A stretch of 64,000 nt of DNA from Chitinophaga costaii (GTDB taxonomy: Bacteria; Bacteroidota; Bacteroidia; Chitinophagales; Chitinophagaceae), in contig NZ_FMAR01000018.1 in the NCBI RefSeq assembly GCF_900094705.1, positions 50,826-114,825 on the forward strand, read 5' to 3'. Shown one piece after another: positions 1-9,199 of this stretch. Every line of letters begins with the position of its first letter. Within the stretch, counting starts at the first letter, position 1. Position numbers and translations under genes: made by a program. The notes beneath the pieces are model-generated. The model did not search any database. It saw nothing but the letters and a program-made list of their open reading frames with translations, and was not told the origin of the DNA.

Positions 1-303
1 CTGTTCCAGCTTTCCGTAGTGTGCGCCAATGCGCCGGTAGAAGTTGCGCGATATGCCGGTAATAGCGTATTTGTTGCCAATATCGGTATAACCCAACCCT
101 CCGGAACTGAGGCCACCCAGCCTTTTGTCCGGCGATATCAGTAATACCGATTTGTGTAATTGCTTCGCCGTATAAGCAGCGATCACTCCTGCAGAGGTGC
201 CGCCGTACACACAAATGTCTACTTCCTTCGGTACCCCGGCATGGAGGGCGCTGCCGGCCATCAGCAGGGATAGAAGGGTGATGATTTTCTTTTTCAATTG
301 CAT
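1..303 (-). CDS. Secreted FAD-dependent oxidoreductase, N-terminal part (cut by window edge)
   Basis: Only the first 101 codons are inside the window; the gene runs leftward off position 1. It starts with a clear Sec signal peptide (MQLKKKIITLLSLLMAG...ALHA). A Rossmann dinucleotide-binding start follows: VDICVYGGTSAGVIAAYTA, a variant GxGxxG, then LGGLSSGGLGYTD. This is typical of the FAD-dependent oxidoreductases (FAD_oxidored, PF12831 type) often found beside SusC/SusD genes in Bacteroidota. The ATG is 12 bp downstream of the SusD stop, so it is very probably the last gene seen of the sigma-FecR-SusCD locus. The substrate cannot be inferred; a periplasmic role in processing the imported glycan or small molecule is a guess. 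Confidence 0.85.
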   Translation of the reverse strand, partial: MQLKKKIITLLSLLMAGSALHAGVPKEVDICVYGGTSAGVIAAYTAKQLHKSVLLISPDKRLGGLSSGGLGYTDIGNKYAITGISRNFYRRIGAHYGKLEQ

Positions 304-314
304 GGTAACGTGTA

Positions 315-1763
315 TTAGTAACCAGGATTCTGGTCTTTGATAGGATCAATATCTTTATTGTAATTGTATTCATTCGAGGGGATAGGCCACAACAGGTGTT
401 TGTCTGTCACGGTAATGCCTTTATCGGCCAGGATCACCTGTTTTACAATGCCCAGGCGTTTCAGATCCAGCCAATGTTTGCCCTCCGAACAATCTTCGTA
501 GGTTCTTTCCCGTACCACCAGGTTAATGAATGCATCCAGCGAGGAATAATTGGCCAGTTTAAAATCTACACTGGCATCCGCTACCAGGGGATTTTTACCA
601 TATGCCCGTCTATGCACGATATTAAGTTGCTCCATCGCATCGGCTGTAGGCGCATTAGCTACCCGGGCGGCGCATTCTGCGTAAAATAGCAGCACATCTG
701 CATAGCGGTACATGGGGTAATCATTGCCGCCGCTAGTGGTGGTGGTTTTGTCGCTGAACTTTTTATTGAGGATCGTTGTAGGACTCAGGCCAAACGTTTG
801 GGAGTACCAGTTGTAAACATAGCGCAGGTCTGCACGATCCCATTGTTTTACAAAAAGATTTTGCTCAGAGTCGCTATAGAACGTATAAAACCCGCCGGGA
901 GGATAATATCCGGAATTAGGATAGTGTGCGTAAATGGGGTAGGAAAATCCCTGGCCGCTGGGTGTACGGGAAAATTTCAGGAAAAATACTTCTTCTGTAG
1001 AACCTTCTACTTCCGGCCCATACAGTTTATCAAAATCATCCGCCACGGTTACATTCACCAGGGAGAATTTATTGCTAGTGATGATTTGCTTGGCTTCATC
1101 CGCTGCCTTTTGGTAATCATGCATGTTCATATACACATCTGCCAGAACGGCCTTGGCAGACCATTTGGTGGGTGCGCCCGGTAACCGGCCGGTTTCCCCC
1201 AGGCCCGCTTCAGCCGCAGTGAGGTCAGACAGGATGAGTGCATACACGTCGTCCTGGCTGCTACGGGGCACGTTTTGGTCTTCCATATTAGCCTCCGTTC
1301 TAATGGGCACGCCTGCCCAGTTGCGCACCAGGTGAAAGTAAATAAGCCCTCTCATGAACTTAGCTTCTGCAATAAAGCGGGTAGCATCTGCCTCGCCGAT
1401 CTCCTTGCCCAGGGGTGTTTTTTGTATCACAATATTGGCATCGCGGATCGCTTCATAAAAGCGGCGCCACATATCCGACACGCGGGTGATGTTAGTGTTA
1501 TCCAGGCCGGTATAGGTATTCAGCGGGGCATGGCTGCCGCGGCCATACATATACTCGGTGTATATTTCGAGCTGGGTTTGGTATAAAGCGCCCATGTTGC
1601 CCTGATCCCGGAGCGGTGGATAAATGGCGTTCAATCCTGCCTCCACTTCAGCCGGCTTATTATAAAAGTTACTGGCCGCAATTGCCTTCGGCTTTTCATC
1701 CAGCAATTTAGAACAGGCCGTAAATAAAAATATAGTTAGTATAAAGATGATTTTATTTTTCAT
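315..1763 (-). CDS. SusD/RagB family nutrient-binding outer-membrane lipoprotein
   Basis: This is a surface lipoprotein that would bind the substrate and hand it to the adjacent SusC channel. I chose the ATG at 1763, which begins MKNKIIFILTIFLFTACSKL, because it gives a lipoprotein signal with the acceptor Cys at residue 17; an upstream extension to 1886 would overlap SusC and lacks a signal peptide. The mature protein (482 aa in total) starts with the SusD-like LDEKPKAIAASNFY segment and a helical TPR-like region (FIAEAKFMRGLIYFHLVRNWAGVP). It ends with the typical RERTYEDCSEGKHWLDLKR and WPIPSNEYNYN motifs of SusD C-terminal domains. It lies 25 bp downstream of SusC and is certainly co-transcribed with it. 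Confidence 0.95.
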   Translation of the reverse strand: MKNKIIFILTIFLFTACSKLLDEKPKAIAASNFYNKPAEVEAGLNAIYPPLRDQGNMGALYQTQLEIYTEYMYGRGSHAPLNTYTGLDNTNITRVSDMWRRFYEAIRDANIVIQKTPLGKEIGEADATRFIAEAKFMRGLIYFHLVRNWAGVPIRTEANMEDQNVPRSSQDDVYALILSDLTAAEAGLGETGRLPGAPTKWSAKAVLADVYMNMHDYQKAADEAKQIITSNKFSLVNVTVADDFDKLYGPEVEGSTEEVFFLKFSRTPSGQGFSYPIYAHYPNSGYYPPGGFYTFYSDSEQNLFVKQWDRADLRYVYNWYSQTFGLSPTTILNKKFSDKTTTTSGGNDYPMYRYADVLLFYAECAARVANAPTADAMEQLNIVHRRAYGKNPLVADASVDFKLANYSSLDAFINLVVRERTYEDCSEGKHWLDLKRLGIVKQVILADKGITVTDKHLLWPIPSNEYNYNKDIDPIKDQNPGY

Positions 1764-1788
1764 ACAAGCAATTAAAACAGTTAAAAGA

Positions 1789-4700
1789 TCAGAAACCACA
1801 CCGAATGCCACACGTAACCGATTTGCTGGCTGGGTAGGTGGCATAGTCAATACCCTGTGCAATAGAATTGCCAGAACCATAGGCATTTATTTCCGGATCG
1901 TACCACGAGTAATGGGTGATGGTGATCAGGTTTTGTCCGCTTACGAATACCTGTGCTTTCTTAAACCATTTGAGGTTGGTGGTTTTGAGTGGAATGTTGT
2001 AGGCTAGCTGTATGTTTTTAAACCGCAGGTAAGAGCCGTCTTCTACAAAGCGGTTAGACATATTCGCCGTAATCGTATTGGTGATTTTGGGATATTTGGC
2101 ATTGGTATGGTCCGGCGTCCAATGATCGGTAGCTACTGCTGCCGGCAGGTTCAGGCCCATGCCGAGGTCCAGCGTGGCGGCCTGGTTCAGGTTATAAATA
2201 TCATTGCCCTGTGATCCCTGGATGAACAGGGTAAATTCAAAGCCTTTATAGGTGAGCGAAGAATTAAAACCATAGATAAACTTAGGATTGGGGTTGCCGA
2301 TATAGGTTTTATCTGCGGGACTAATTACCCCGTCTTTGCTGCGGTCTTCATATTGAATATTACCCGTAGCGGTATACCCTTGTTCCTTGTAGCCATAAAA
2401 AATGCCAAAGGGTTGTCCTTCCCGCAGCAGGTTTATATAATCGTTTAGCGAACCGGTATACAGCGCACTGCCATAAATATCCTGCCCGTTGTAAAGCTTC
2501 ACTACCTTGTTTTTGTTAAAGGCAATGTTAGCCCCTACATTCCAGGTTACTGCTTTTCTGAATATGGTGGCGTCGGCGCTGAATTCCATGCCACGGTTCT
2601 GCATTTCACCAATATTTTGCACGGTGGTTTGATAACCAATCGATGCGGGCAACTGTACATTATTCAGCAGGTTTTTAGTTTTCTTATCATAAAGATCTGC
2701 GGTAATGTGGAGCCGGTTATCCAAAAAACTGGCATCTACGCCAAAATCGGCCTGATAAGTAGTTTCCCATTTCAGGTTGCCGGGTAATGTAGTGCCGGGC
2801 GCGTAGCCTATATGTAGTCCATCGCCAAACACTGTGTTAGAAGGAGTGAGCAGGTTCAGGGTCTGGTAAGGACTGATAGCCGTGCTGCCACTGGCTCCAT
2901 AACTGGCCCTTACTTTCAGGTCGCTGATCACCCGCGAATTTTTAAGGAAAGGTTCGTTGGAAGCTCGCCAGGCAATGGCGGCAGAAGGGAAGTTGCCCCA
3001 TTTATTGCCGGCAGAATAACGGGAAGATCCATCCCGGCGTACACTCACCGTAATGAGGTATTTTTCGGCCAGGGTATAGTTCAGTCGCCCGAGGTAAGAC
3101 ATCAACACCCATCTTTCATAACTGGTTTGCGGTATGCCGGGTGTGCCTGCACTTTGCAGGGCGCCTGTACCGGTTACATCGCTGAGGAAACCTATGCCGG
3201 AGCCTATCAGCGTGGTAGAGGAATTTTCCTGGTAGGTAAAACCTGCCGTGGCGTTGATGGCGTGCAGGCCAAAGGTTTTGGAATAGTTCACCACGTTTTC
3301 ATTCAGCAGGTTAGTAGCTTGTGCGGTGCTTACCGTGGCCGTACCTACGGAATTATTGGAAGGCTCTATGTTGGCGTATTGATCGCGGCGATCATCTATA
3401 TTATTGAGGCCACCGGATATGCGGATAGAGAGGCCGTCTAATGGCTTAATCGTTAACGCGGCATTGGTGAACACGCGGTTGCGTTTTAGTTTGTTCGATG
3501 TTTCATTAATGGCCACCATGGGGTTATTGATGGCGTTAGAGATAAATGGGTAGGCCGTGTTGAGGCGGCGGTAACTGCCATCCGGCAGGTAGGGCGACAA
3601 GGTAGGTGGCGCCATGAGCATGCCAGATACCACGTCGCTGCCCCGGTTGCCCAATAGGCTGTTCTGCTCATCCCCGCCATACTGTACCAGCGTTGCGTTA
3701 TAAGAGATGGTGAAGATCTTGCTGATATCGTGTTCTATGCTGCCCCGCAGGGAATATCTTTTAAAATCTGTATTGCGGATAATACCATCCTGCAGGAAAG
3801 CGCCGGCAGACACGGAGAAACGGGTCTTTTCCGATCCGCCACTTACCGTAGCACTTGTGCTGGAAAGTGGTGCATGGTGCATTACCAGGTCTTGCCAGTC
3901 GGTACCTGCACTAAGGCCAAAGGAATCTATCTGCGCCTGCGTGAAGTAAGGTGCCAGGTGATCATTGGCCGCCTGTTCATTGTAAAGCGTAGCATATTGT
4001 TGGGCATTCATCAGCTTCATTTTCTTTGTCACCGACTGAATGCTGTAACTGGTGCTGAAATCTACCCGCGTTTGGTCATTCTTTTTACCGGCGTTGGTAG
4101 TTATCATTACAATGCCATTGGCGCCCCTGGAACCGTAAATGGCAGTGGAGGAGGCGTCTTTAAGAATTTCCATGGAAGCAATATCACCTGGTTGCAGGAA
4201 GTCGGGATTACCATCGTACGGGAATCCATCTATCACATACAAGGGTTCATTGCCGCCCAGGATAGAATTAATACCCCTGATACGCACGCTGATAGCGCCA
4301 CCAGGTGCGCCATTATTTTGTAGTACCCGCACGCCCGGCGCACGACCGCTGAGGGCCTGCATTACATTAGTTACCGGCTGACTGGTAATGTCGGCCGATT
4401 TTATTTGGGATATTGAGCCGGTGAGATCACTTTTTTTCACCGTGCCGTAGCCCACTACCACTATTTCGGAGGTTTTATTGATAGCGGTTTTTAGCACAAT
4501 GGCGAGTGGCTCGTTGTTGGTTACCGTTACTTCCAGGGTTTCATAACCCAGGTAGGATATAACCAGCACCGCGCCATTCGGCGCATTAAGCCGGAATGTG
4601 CCATCTGCACTGGCCTGCGTGCCGTTTTTACTGCCTTTCACCATCACCGTGGCGCCGGGTAGTGGAGTGCCAGTTTCATCCGTCACCTTTCCATGAATGT

Positions 4701-5100
4701 CTTCCAGCGCGGGTGCGTCAGCCCGCGCGGCGCGTTCTTCCCTGGACGCTATGACCACATTTTTTCCGACAATGGTATAGGTGAGGGGCAGGTTTTTCAG
4801 GCACAGGGTCATAACATTTTCCAGTGAAGACGATTGGGTAGCTATGCTGATCTTAGGGACCTGGTCTACGAGAGTGTGATCAAAAAAGAAGGCATATCCC
4901 GTTTGCTTTTCGATGAGCCGGAATATTTTCTGTAGGGAGGCATTTTTTTCTGAAAGGGTGATATCCTGGGAATACCCTTTTGCGCTCACCTGCAAACAAG
5001 CGGTTAATAAAATGATGGCAGACAATTTCATAACGAGGAATGTTTGGGCAAGCCCTGGCGGTGGACAAGCCGGGCGCCGCATAATAGCACTAAAAATCAT
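1789..5100 (-). CDS. SusC/RagA TonB-dependent transporter with N-terminal STN signalling domain
   Basis: This is an outer-membrane beta-barrel that imports a substrate using TonB energy. The start is taken at 5100 (MIFSAIMRRPACPP...), giving about 1103 aa with a long Chitinophaga-style signal region (FLVMKLSAIILLTACL). Domains in order are: an STN/secretin-TonB N-terminal domain (SLQKIFRLIEKQTGYAFFFD); a carboxypeptidase-like regulatory domain (GKVTDETGTPLPGATVMVKG); a plug with the SusC signature (SGRAPGVRVLQNNGAPGG, IRGINSILGGNEPLYVIDG, ILKDASSTAIYGSRGANGI); and a barrel ending in aromatic strands. The STN domain means the receptor can signal to the FecR anti-sigma factor encoded just upstream. 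A start at 5082 or 4992 is also possible. Confidence 0.93.
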   Translation of the reverse strand: MIFSAIMRRPACPPPGLAQTFLVMKLSAIILLTACLQVSAKGYSQDITLSEKNASLQKIFRLIEKQTGYAFFFDHTLVDQVPKISIATQSSSLENVMTLCLKNLPLTYTIVGKNVVIASREERAARADAPALEDIHGKVTDETGTPLPGATVMVKGSKNGTQASADGTFRLNAPNGAVLVISYLGYETLEVTVTNNEPLAIVLKTAINKTSEIVVVGYGTVKKSDLTGSISQIKSADITSQPVTNVMQALSGRAPGVRVLQNNGAPGGAISVRIRGINSILGGNEPLYVIDGFPYDGNPDFLQPGDIASMEILKDASSTAIYGSRGANGIVMITTNAGKKNDQTRVDFSTSYSIQSVTKKMKLMNAQQYATLYNEQAANDHLAPYFTQAQIDSFGLSAGTDWQDLVMHHAPLSSTSATVSGGSEKTRFSVSAGAFLQDGIIRNTDFKRYSLRGSIEHDISKIFTISYNATLVQYGGDEQNSLLGNRGSDVVSGMLMAPPTLSPYLPDGSYRRLNTAYPFISNAINNPMVAINETSNKLKRNRVFTNAALTIKPLDGLSIRISGGLNNIDDRRDQYANIEPSNNSVGTATVSTAQATNLLNENVVNYSKTFGLHAINATAGFTYQENSSTTLIGSGIGFLSDVTGTGALQSAGTPGIPQTSYERWVLMSYLGRLNYTLAEKYLITVSVRRDGSSRYSAGNKWGNFPSAAIAWRASNEPFLKNSRVISDLKVRASYGASGSTAISPYQTLNLLTPSNTVFGDGLHIGYAPGTTLPGNLKWETTYQADFGVDASFLDNRLHITADLYDKKTKNLLNNVQLPASIGYQTTVQNIGEMQNRGMEFSADATIFRKAVTWNVGANIAFNKNKVVKLYNGQDIYGSALYTGSLNDYINLLREGQPFGIFYGYKEQGYTATGNIQYEDRSKDGVISPADKTYIGNPNPKFIYGFNSSLTYKGFEFTLFIQGSQGNDIYNLNQAATLDLGMGLNLPAAVATDHWTPDHTNAKYPKITNTITANMSNRFVEDGSYLRFKNIQLAYNIPLKTTNLKWFKKAQVFVSGQNLITITHYSWYDPEINAYGSGNSIAQGIDYATYPASKSVTCGIRCGF

Positions 5101-5139
5101 ACATTTGGTTTGTTTGGGTAATAAAAGCCCGCCCGGCAT

Positions 5140-5277
5140 TATACCAGGTGCGGTGAGCGTCGTGGAACGATTTTCAAGTGTTGCCCAAACGGCCGCCGGG
5201 AGTGCTACAACACTTCCGGTTTTTTTTTAGGCAACATAATAGTGTGGTTATTTACTTTTCATAACGTTTAATTGGTT
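5140..5277. other. FecR-SusC intergenic leader with hairpin and T9 run
   Basis: This 138-bp spacer sits between the FecR stop and the SusC start. It holds an inverted repeat (AAGTGTTG at 5176-5183 and CAACACTT at 5208-5215). A smaller GGGAGTG/CACTTCC hairpin at 5198-5217 is followed on the + strand by nine T residues (about 5220-5229). In the direction of susC transcription this would be a structured 5' leader preceded by an A tract; on the + strand it has the shape of an intrinsic terminator although no + gene precedes it. The promoter of susC is expected here. Confidence 0.45.
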
Positions 5278-6456
5278 TCATGGCATGACGATGATTTTAT
5301 GGTTGTCTATTTTAACGTGAATCTTGCTTAGCTCCAGTATCCTGATAATTTCTTCAATGCTGCTGCTGCGGGCTATTCTTCCGCCAAATTCGCGGGCGGG
5401 GATGTTTCCCTGGTAACTGACCTCCAGGTTATACCAGCGGGATAACTGTTTCATCACACCACTTATTTTTTCATGGTTAAACTGGAAATAGCCATTTTTC
5501 CAGGCCACCACTTCTTCTACATCCACCTCATCTTTTATGGTAAGCATACCACCCGCCTGTACCTGCGCCTGCTGTCCAGGCCGCAGCCGGGCTTCCTGGC
5601 TGCCGGTTTTCATTTTCACCGCACCCTCCAGTAAGGTGGTTTGGGTAATGGGTTCGTCTTGATAGGCTTTTACGTTAAAGTTGGTACCCAGTACTTGTAT
5701 CTCCGTGTTGTGCACAATTACCTTAAATGGTTTGGCTGGTAGTTGCGCTACTTCGAAATAGGCCTCGCCGGTAAGTTCTACCCGGCGATCCGTGCCGGTG
5801 AAAGAAGCGGGGTAATGCAGGTCGGAGGCGGCGTTTAACCAAACCTTCGTACCATCAGAGAGGGTGATGCGGAACTGGCCACCCCGTGGAATATGCAGGT
5901 TGTTATATTGTAGCTGACCGGCAGCCGTGGTACCGCTGTTTTTGTAAGTAAGCTGTCCATTACTTTGCTGAAGAATTTGGCTGTTGCCCTGCACCGCTAC
6001 CGCACCGTTGCCGCTACTGTCCAACGGTATCTGGGTGCCGTTTGCCAGGGTAAGCACGGCCTTGTTGTTACCGGGTTTCACCGGGGAGGGCAATGGTGTA
6101 GCAGGATGTACGGCTACGGCCACCGTGCGGGGATGCCGGAGTAATACGAAATAGGTGCTGGCACCCGCCATGACGGATACCACGGCGGCGGCAGCCAGCC
6201 ACCGCCATTTTCCGGATGTTATAGGTTGCATACTCCGTGAGGGGCGTGGTTGAATGCGTGCCCACACCTGCTCCATTTTGGCCGGGTCAGACAGGCCATG
6301 GGCTGCCTCGTCTTCCAGCAGGGCCGTCATGGCGGCTTCCCATTTTTCCTGGTGCTGGTCTTCCCGCAGCGTTTCCCATAACTGGGCTACTTCTTCTTCC
6401 TGTAGTTCATCGTGAATATATCTTTTAATAAGGATAGCGAGCGAAGTAGGTTCCAT
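5278..6456 (-). CDS. FecR family anti-sigma factor (DUF4974 C-terminal domain)
   Basis: Inner-membrane regulator that holds the neighbouring ECF sigma factor inactive until the SusC STN domain signals. Order: a cytoplasmic N-terminal region (about 1-85) with LAILIKRYIHDELQEEEVAQLW; one transmembrane helix near 86-106 (WLAAAAVVSVMAGASTYFVLL); a periplasmic FecR domain (LHIPRGGQFRITLSDGTKVWLNA, FTGTDRRVELTGEAYFEV, LGTNFNVKAY); and a C-terminal DUF4974 domain (FNHEKISGVMKQLSRWYNLEV, ILELSKIHVKIDNHKIIV). Length 392 aa is normal for the family. It begins 87 bp after the sigma gene and lies directly upstream of SusC. Confidence 0.95.
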   Translation of the reverse strand: MEPTSLAILIKRYIHDELQEEEVAQLWETLREDQHQEKWEAAMTALLEDEAAHGLSDPAKMEQVWARIQPRPSRSMQPITSGKWRWLAAAAVVSVMAGASTYFVLLRHPRTVAVAVHPATPLPSPVKPGNNKAVLTLANGTQIPLDSSGNGAVAVQGNSQILQQSNGQLTYKNSGTTAAGQLQYNNLHIPRGGQFRITLSDGTKVWLNAASDLHYPASFTGTDRRVELTGEAYFEVAQLPAKPFKVIVHNTEIQVLGTNFNVKAYQDEPITQTTLLEGAVKMKTGSQEARLRPGQQAQVQAGGMLTIKDEVDVEEVVAWKNGYFQFNHEKISGVMKQLSRWYNLEVSYQGNIPAREFGGRIARSSSIEEIIRILELSKIHVKIDNHKIIVMP

Positions 6457-6542
6457 AACGTATTATATACAGCGTTTCCCTGGCCGTACACCATGAATGA
6501 CGCATAACCGATCTAAAAGGAGGTGTCCAATCGAAAAAAAAA

Positions 6543-7136
6543 TTAAGGATGGAGAAAAATGCCGATGAGAAAAGGGAGGGTGTAATGGGAAAACACTTTC
6601 CGGAGCGTGGCCAGTGCCTGTACAATATAACTTTTAATCGTCACCTTGGAAACGCCCATGAGCGCGGCAATCTGTGTATGATCCATCCCTTCAAAACGGC
6701 TCAGCCGGAAAGCCTTCTGCTGCTGGGGCGGCAGCTTCATCACTGCACGCTGCAAAAGTTGCTCCAAATTGCGGGAATAAATCTGTGCTTCCCCGCCAAT
6801 GCCCTGGCTTTCGCACAGGTACAGGCGTAGGTATTCCTGGTAGCTATCCTGGCTGCCCAGTTTGCGTAGCCGGCTAAAGATTTTGTTGCGGGCACTCACA
6901 AACAGGAAGGCCTGGAGATTATCTACACGGGCCAGCTCGCACCGCTTTTCCCAAATCATGACAAAAACATCCTGGGTAATGTCTTCTGAAATTTCGGGGG
7001 ATTTGGTTAGCAGGAGGGCGGCAGAGTAAATGACATCCCAGTAACGTTCAAATAATAGGCTGTAAGCAACTTCATCTCCGGCAGCAATACCGTTTAATAA
7101 CGCTTTGTCTGTGTCGTTTGAGATAAGCTGCATCAT
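6543..7136 (-). CDS. RNA polymerase ECF sigma-70 factor
   Basis: An ECF sigma factor of the Bacteroidota FecI-like group, 197 aa. Region 2 is visible as YSLLFERYWDVIYSAALLLTKSPEISEDITQDVFVMIWEKR (seen in pieces). Region 4 is MKLPPQQQKAFRLSRFEGMDHTQIAALMGVSKVTIKSYI, ending in the helix-turn-helix. The start at 7136 is supported by a Shine-Dalgarno-like GGAG 10 bases upstream (AAAAAAGGAGCGGGTGG before ATGATG). It heads the sigma-FecR-SusC-SusD-oxidoreductase locus and presumably drives SusCD transcription when its ligand is sensed at the outer membrane. Confidence 0.95.
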   Translation of the reverse strand: MMQLISNDTDKALLNGIAAGDEVAYSLLFERYWDVIYSAALLLTKSPEISEDITQDVFVMIWEKRCELARVDNLQAFLFVSARNKIFSRLRKLGSQDSYQEYLRLYLCESQGIGGEAQIYSRNLEQLLQRAVMKLPPQQQKAFRLSRFEGMDHTQIAALMGVSKVTIKSYIVQALATLRKVFSHYTLPFLIGIFLHP

Positions 7137-7228
7137 GAACCACCCGCTCCTTTTTTAAGACATATAATGGCAGGGATGTTAAAAATAGTAAAATTTGAAA
7201 TGATGTGAAATATTTATGTAGTAGCTGC

Positions 7229-7909
7229 TTACTTCTTGAGCAAGTAAACAACTATTGGACACCGGATCGAAAAGCCCAGGGCTTCATAAATTTTGATGGC
7301 TCTTACATTATCATCTTTTACGTGCAGAAATGGTGTTTCTTCCAGCGACTGTATTCTTTGCGCTTGATGCAGGATTAATTGACTGGCATAACCCCTGCCT
7401 GTGTAATCAGGGTGTGTACATACCGCGCTTATTTCAGCAAAGTGGCCGCTATGTAACCGTTGACCTGCCATCGCTACCAGTTTTCTTTCATCAAATATGC
7501 CTTCATAATGGCCAAAATCAATGGTCCTTTGTAAAAAAGGTCCTGGATTGGTCAGTTTTGTTAATGCTAACATATCGGGTATGTGCAGTTCGTCCAGGGT
7601 TTTTATGGATGCATCTTTTTTCACCGGTTTAATTGTTTCATGCAGCAGCATCTGCACACAATCAATGCGGCCTGCAATTTTCCAGGGATCCGGGATCAGT
7701 GCTTTGTTAATGGTGAAAATAGCTATAGGTGTCTTAAACGGTATAATATCATACAGGCGTTGAAAGTTAGCCGGATCAAATGCAGCAATCGCAGCAAAAG
7801 AGGAAACCTCGCCAGGAAAATATTTGACCGCCTCATTACCCAGGGCCAGGTTATTATTTCCGGAAGTCAACGCGCTCCATACTGGATTATCAAGTGTATG
7901 TGAGTTCAT
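7229..7909 (-). CDS. GNAT family N-acetyltransferase
   Basis: A 226-aa acetyltransferase. The acetyl-CoA-binding motif A is clear near residues 160-185: EISAVCTHPDYTGRGYASQL, containing the R/Q-x-x-G-x-G/A signature, followed by a helix and the C-terminal FLHVKDDNVRAIKIYEALGF that is standard in GNAT proteins (FR47-like subgroup). The N-terminal half (VWSALTSGNNNLALGNEA...) is the family-specific extension. The substrate is not predictable. It is a single gene transcribed leftward, away from the unexplained spacer to its right. Confidence 0.9.
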   Translation of the reverse strand: MNSHTLDNPVWSALTSGNNNLALGNEAVKYFPGEVSSFAAIAAFDPANFQRLYDIIPFKTPIAIFTINKALIPDPWKIAGRIDCVQMLLHETIKPVKKDASIKTLDELHIPDMLALTKLTNPGPFLQRTIDFGHYEGIFDERKLVAMAGQRLHSGHFAEISAVCTHPDYTGRGYASQLILHQAQRIQSLEETPFLHVKDDNVRAIKIYEALGFSIRCPIVVYLLKK

Positions 7910-8562
7910 GTGTTACTTATAGTTATTAATCGCGACAGGCTGCTGAGATCAGCCTTTTCTGGTTATAGCTGATTTATTCTTTTTTTCAGTCATTGATGCT
8001 TTGTTATCTTTCAATCGGCTTATCTTATTTGGTGTAACAACGCCATGCGACGGTGCCTTTGTAAGATTCGAAAACGACTGACCTCAAAATTACGGTTTTA
8101 TTTTCCACTGTCGTCATAAAAGGCTGTGGGTCAATGATGACAGCGGGTAATGCCATTGTATAAACGCAGTCGAGGTGGTTCAGCGAACGCGGGCAAAAGT
8201 TACAGATCAGCAGCGTACAGCCTGAATGATAGCGCGAGCATCACTGTTACAAGAATAAGGTATAATTACGTTATGTGAGCCGTGAAAGAAATGGCAATCT
8301 GTATTTTGAGGGTTTTCGCATTAATCAGGCAGTGTACATTTTTTATCAAAAAATTGTATTGTTCTTCTGGACCAATAACCTCGAGTTAATAGAAGTAAAC
8401 GGCTTTTTGAGAGGTGAATATTATTAAAATAACGCATCCCTAATAAATAAGCAGCGGGTGTTTCATGAATAAGAAACACCCGCTGTTTATAAAAGCCTTA
8501 TGTTCGGCTAGCGGGCCTGATAGTCCGCTACCCATGAGGACATACAAATGCACGCCCGCACC
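7910..8562. other. 653-bp intergenic region with cryptic short reading frames
   Basis: No gene of normal size is present. On the minus strand a stretch of about 70 codons is open between stops, ending at the TAA at 8025-8027. Its only ATG (8156) gives 43 residues beginning MALPAVIIDPQPF and ending VAWRCYTK. On the plus strand a GTG at 8275 opens 50 codons to 8427 (NGNLYFEGFRINQAV in the middle). Neither has a convincing ribosome-binding site, and both may be decayed fragments of a lost gene. The right end holds the azoreductase terminator (8452-8485). Confidence 0.4.
8452..8485 (-). terminator. Intrinsic terminator downstream of azoreductase
   Basis: Perfect 13-bp arms CAGCGGGTGTTTC (8452-8464) and GAAACACCCGCTG (8473-8485) with an 8-base loop. 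On the minus strand a T-rich tail (CTTATTTATT) follows, so it should end the azoreductase transcript about 80 bp after its stop codon. Confidence 0.8.
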
Positions 8563-9159
8563 CTACACTGCAATCGCTGCAATTGCTTTCGGCAGGGCAG
8601 CATCCTGGAGGCTGGGTAGGTTCACGCCTTCCACGCGATATACGGTAATATCTGTCATGCCCAGGAAACCCAGCATAAACCGCAGGTAAGGCTCCGTAAA
8701 ATCATAGGCTTTCATGGGCCCTTCTGAGTATACGCCACCAGTGGAAATAGAGAGGTACACTTTTTTGCCCTTCACCAGTCCTTCGGGGCCACCTTCGCCA
8801 TAGCGGAAGGTTTTTCCTGCGCGGGCAATGTGATCTATCCAGGCCTTCAGTGTTGAAGGGATATTAAAGTTGTACATCGGTACATCGATCACAATAACAT
8901 CGGCGGCCAGTAGTTCGGCAATGGCCTCATCAGAATGTTTTACGGCTGCATTCAGCTCCGGTGTGCGTGCTTCCAGGGGGGTATAGAAAGAATTGATATG
9001 CACTTCTTCCAGGTGTGGGAAGGGCGTAGCCGTTAGATCATGCGTTTGCACAGTGCTGCCTGCTTCAGCGGCTTGCAGTTTTTCCACAATGGCAACACCT
9101 AATTTTTTACTAAAGGATTGGGCGCCACGCGAACTCGTCACCAAGTGTAAGATTTTCAT
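8563..9159 (-). CDS. azoR: FMN-dependent NADH-azoreductase (AzoR/AcpD family)
   Basis: A 198-aa flavodoxin-fold quinone/azo reductase. Family signatures seen are the phosphate-binding N-terminal ILHLVTSSRGAQSFSKKLG, the PMYNFNIPSTLKAWIDHIARAGKTF motif (split here), and YGEGGPEGLVKGKKVYLSISTGGVYSEG near residues 120-150. Members use NADH and FMN to reduce quinones and azo bonds and often protect against electrophile stress. The start at 9159 (MKILHLV) matches the family start. It is divergent from the short-chain dehydrogenase at 9377, and the shared spacer holds several palindromes, listed separately. Confidence 0.93.
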   Translation of the reverse strand: MKILHLVTSSRGAQSFSKKLGVAIVEKLQAAEAGSTVQTHDLTATPFPHLEEVHINSFYTPLEARTPELNAAVKHSDEAIAELLAADVIVIDVPMYNFNIPSTLKAWIDHIARAGKTFRYGEGGPEGLVKGKKVYLSISTGGVYSEGPMKAYDFTEPYLRFMLGFLGMTDITVYRVEGVNLPSLQDAALPKAIAAIAV

Positions 9160-9199
9160 TTGCTAAAGTTTTCAACAAAGCTATCTTTCTTTGGTTCCG

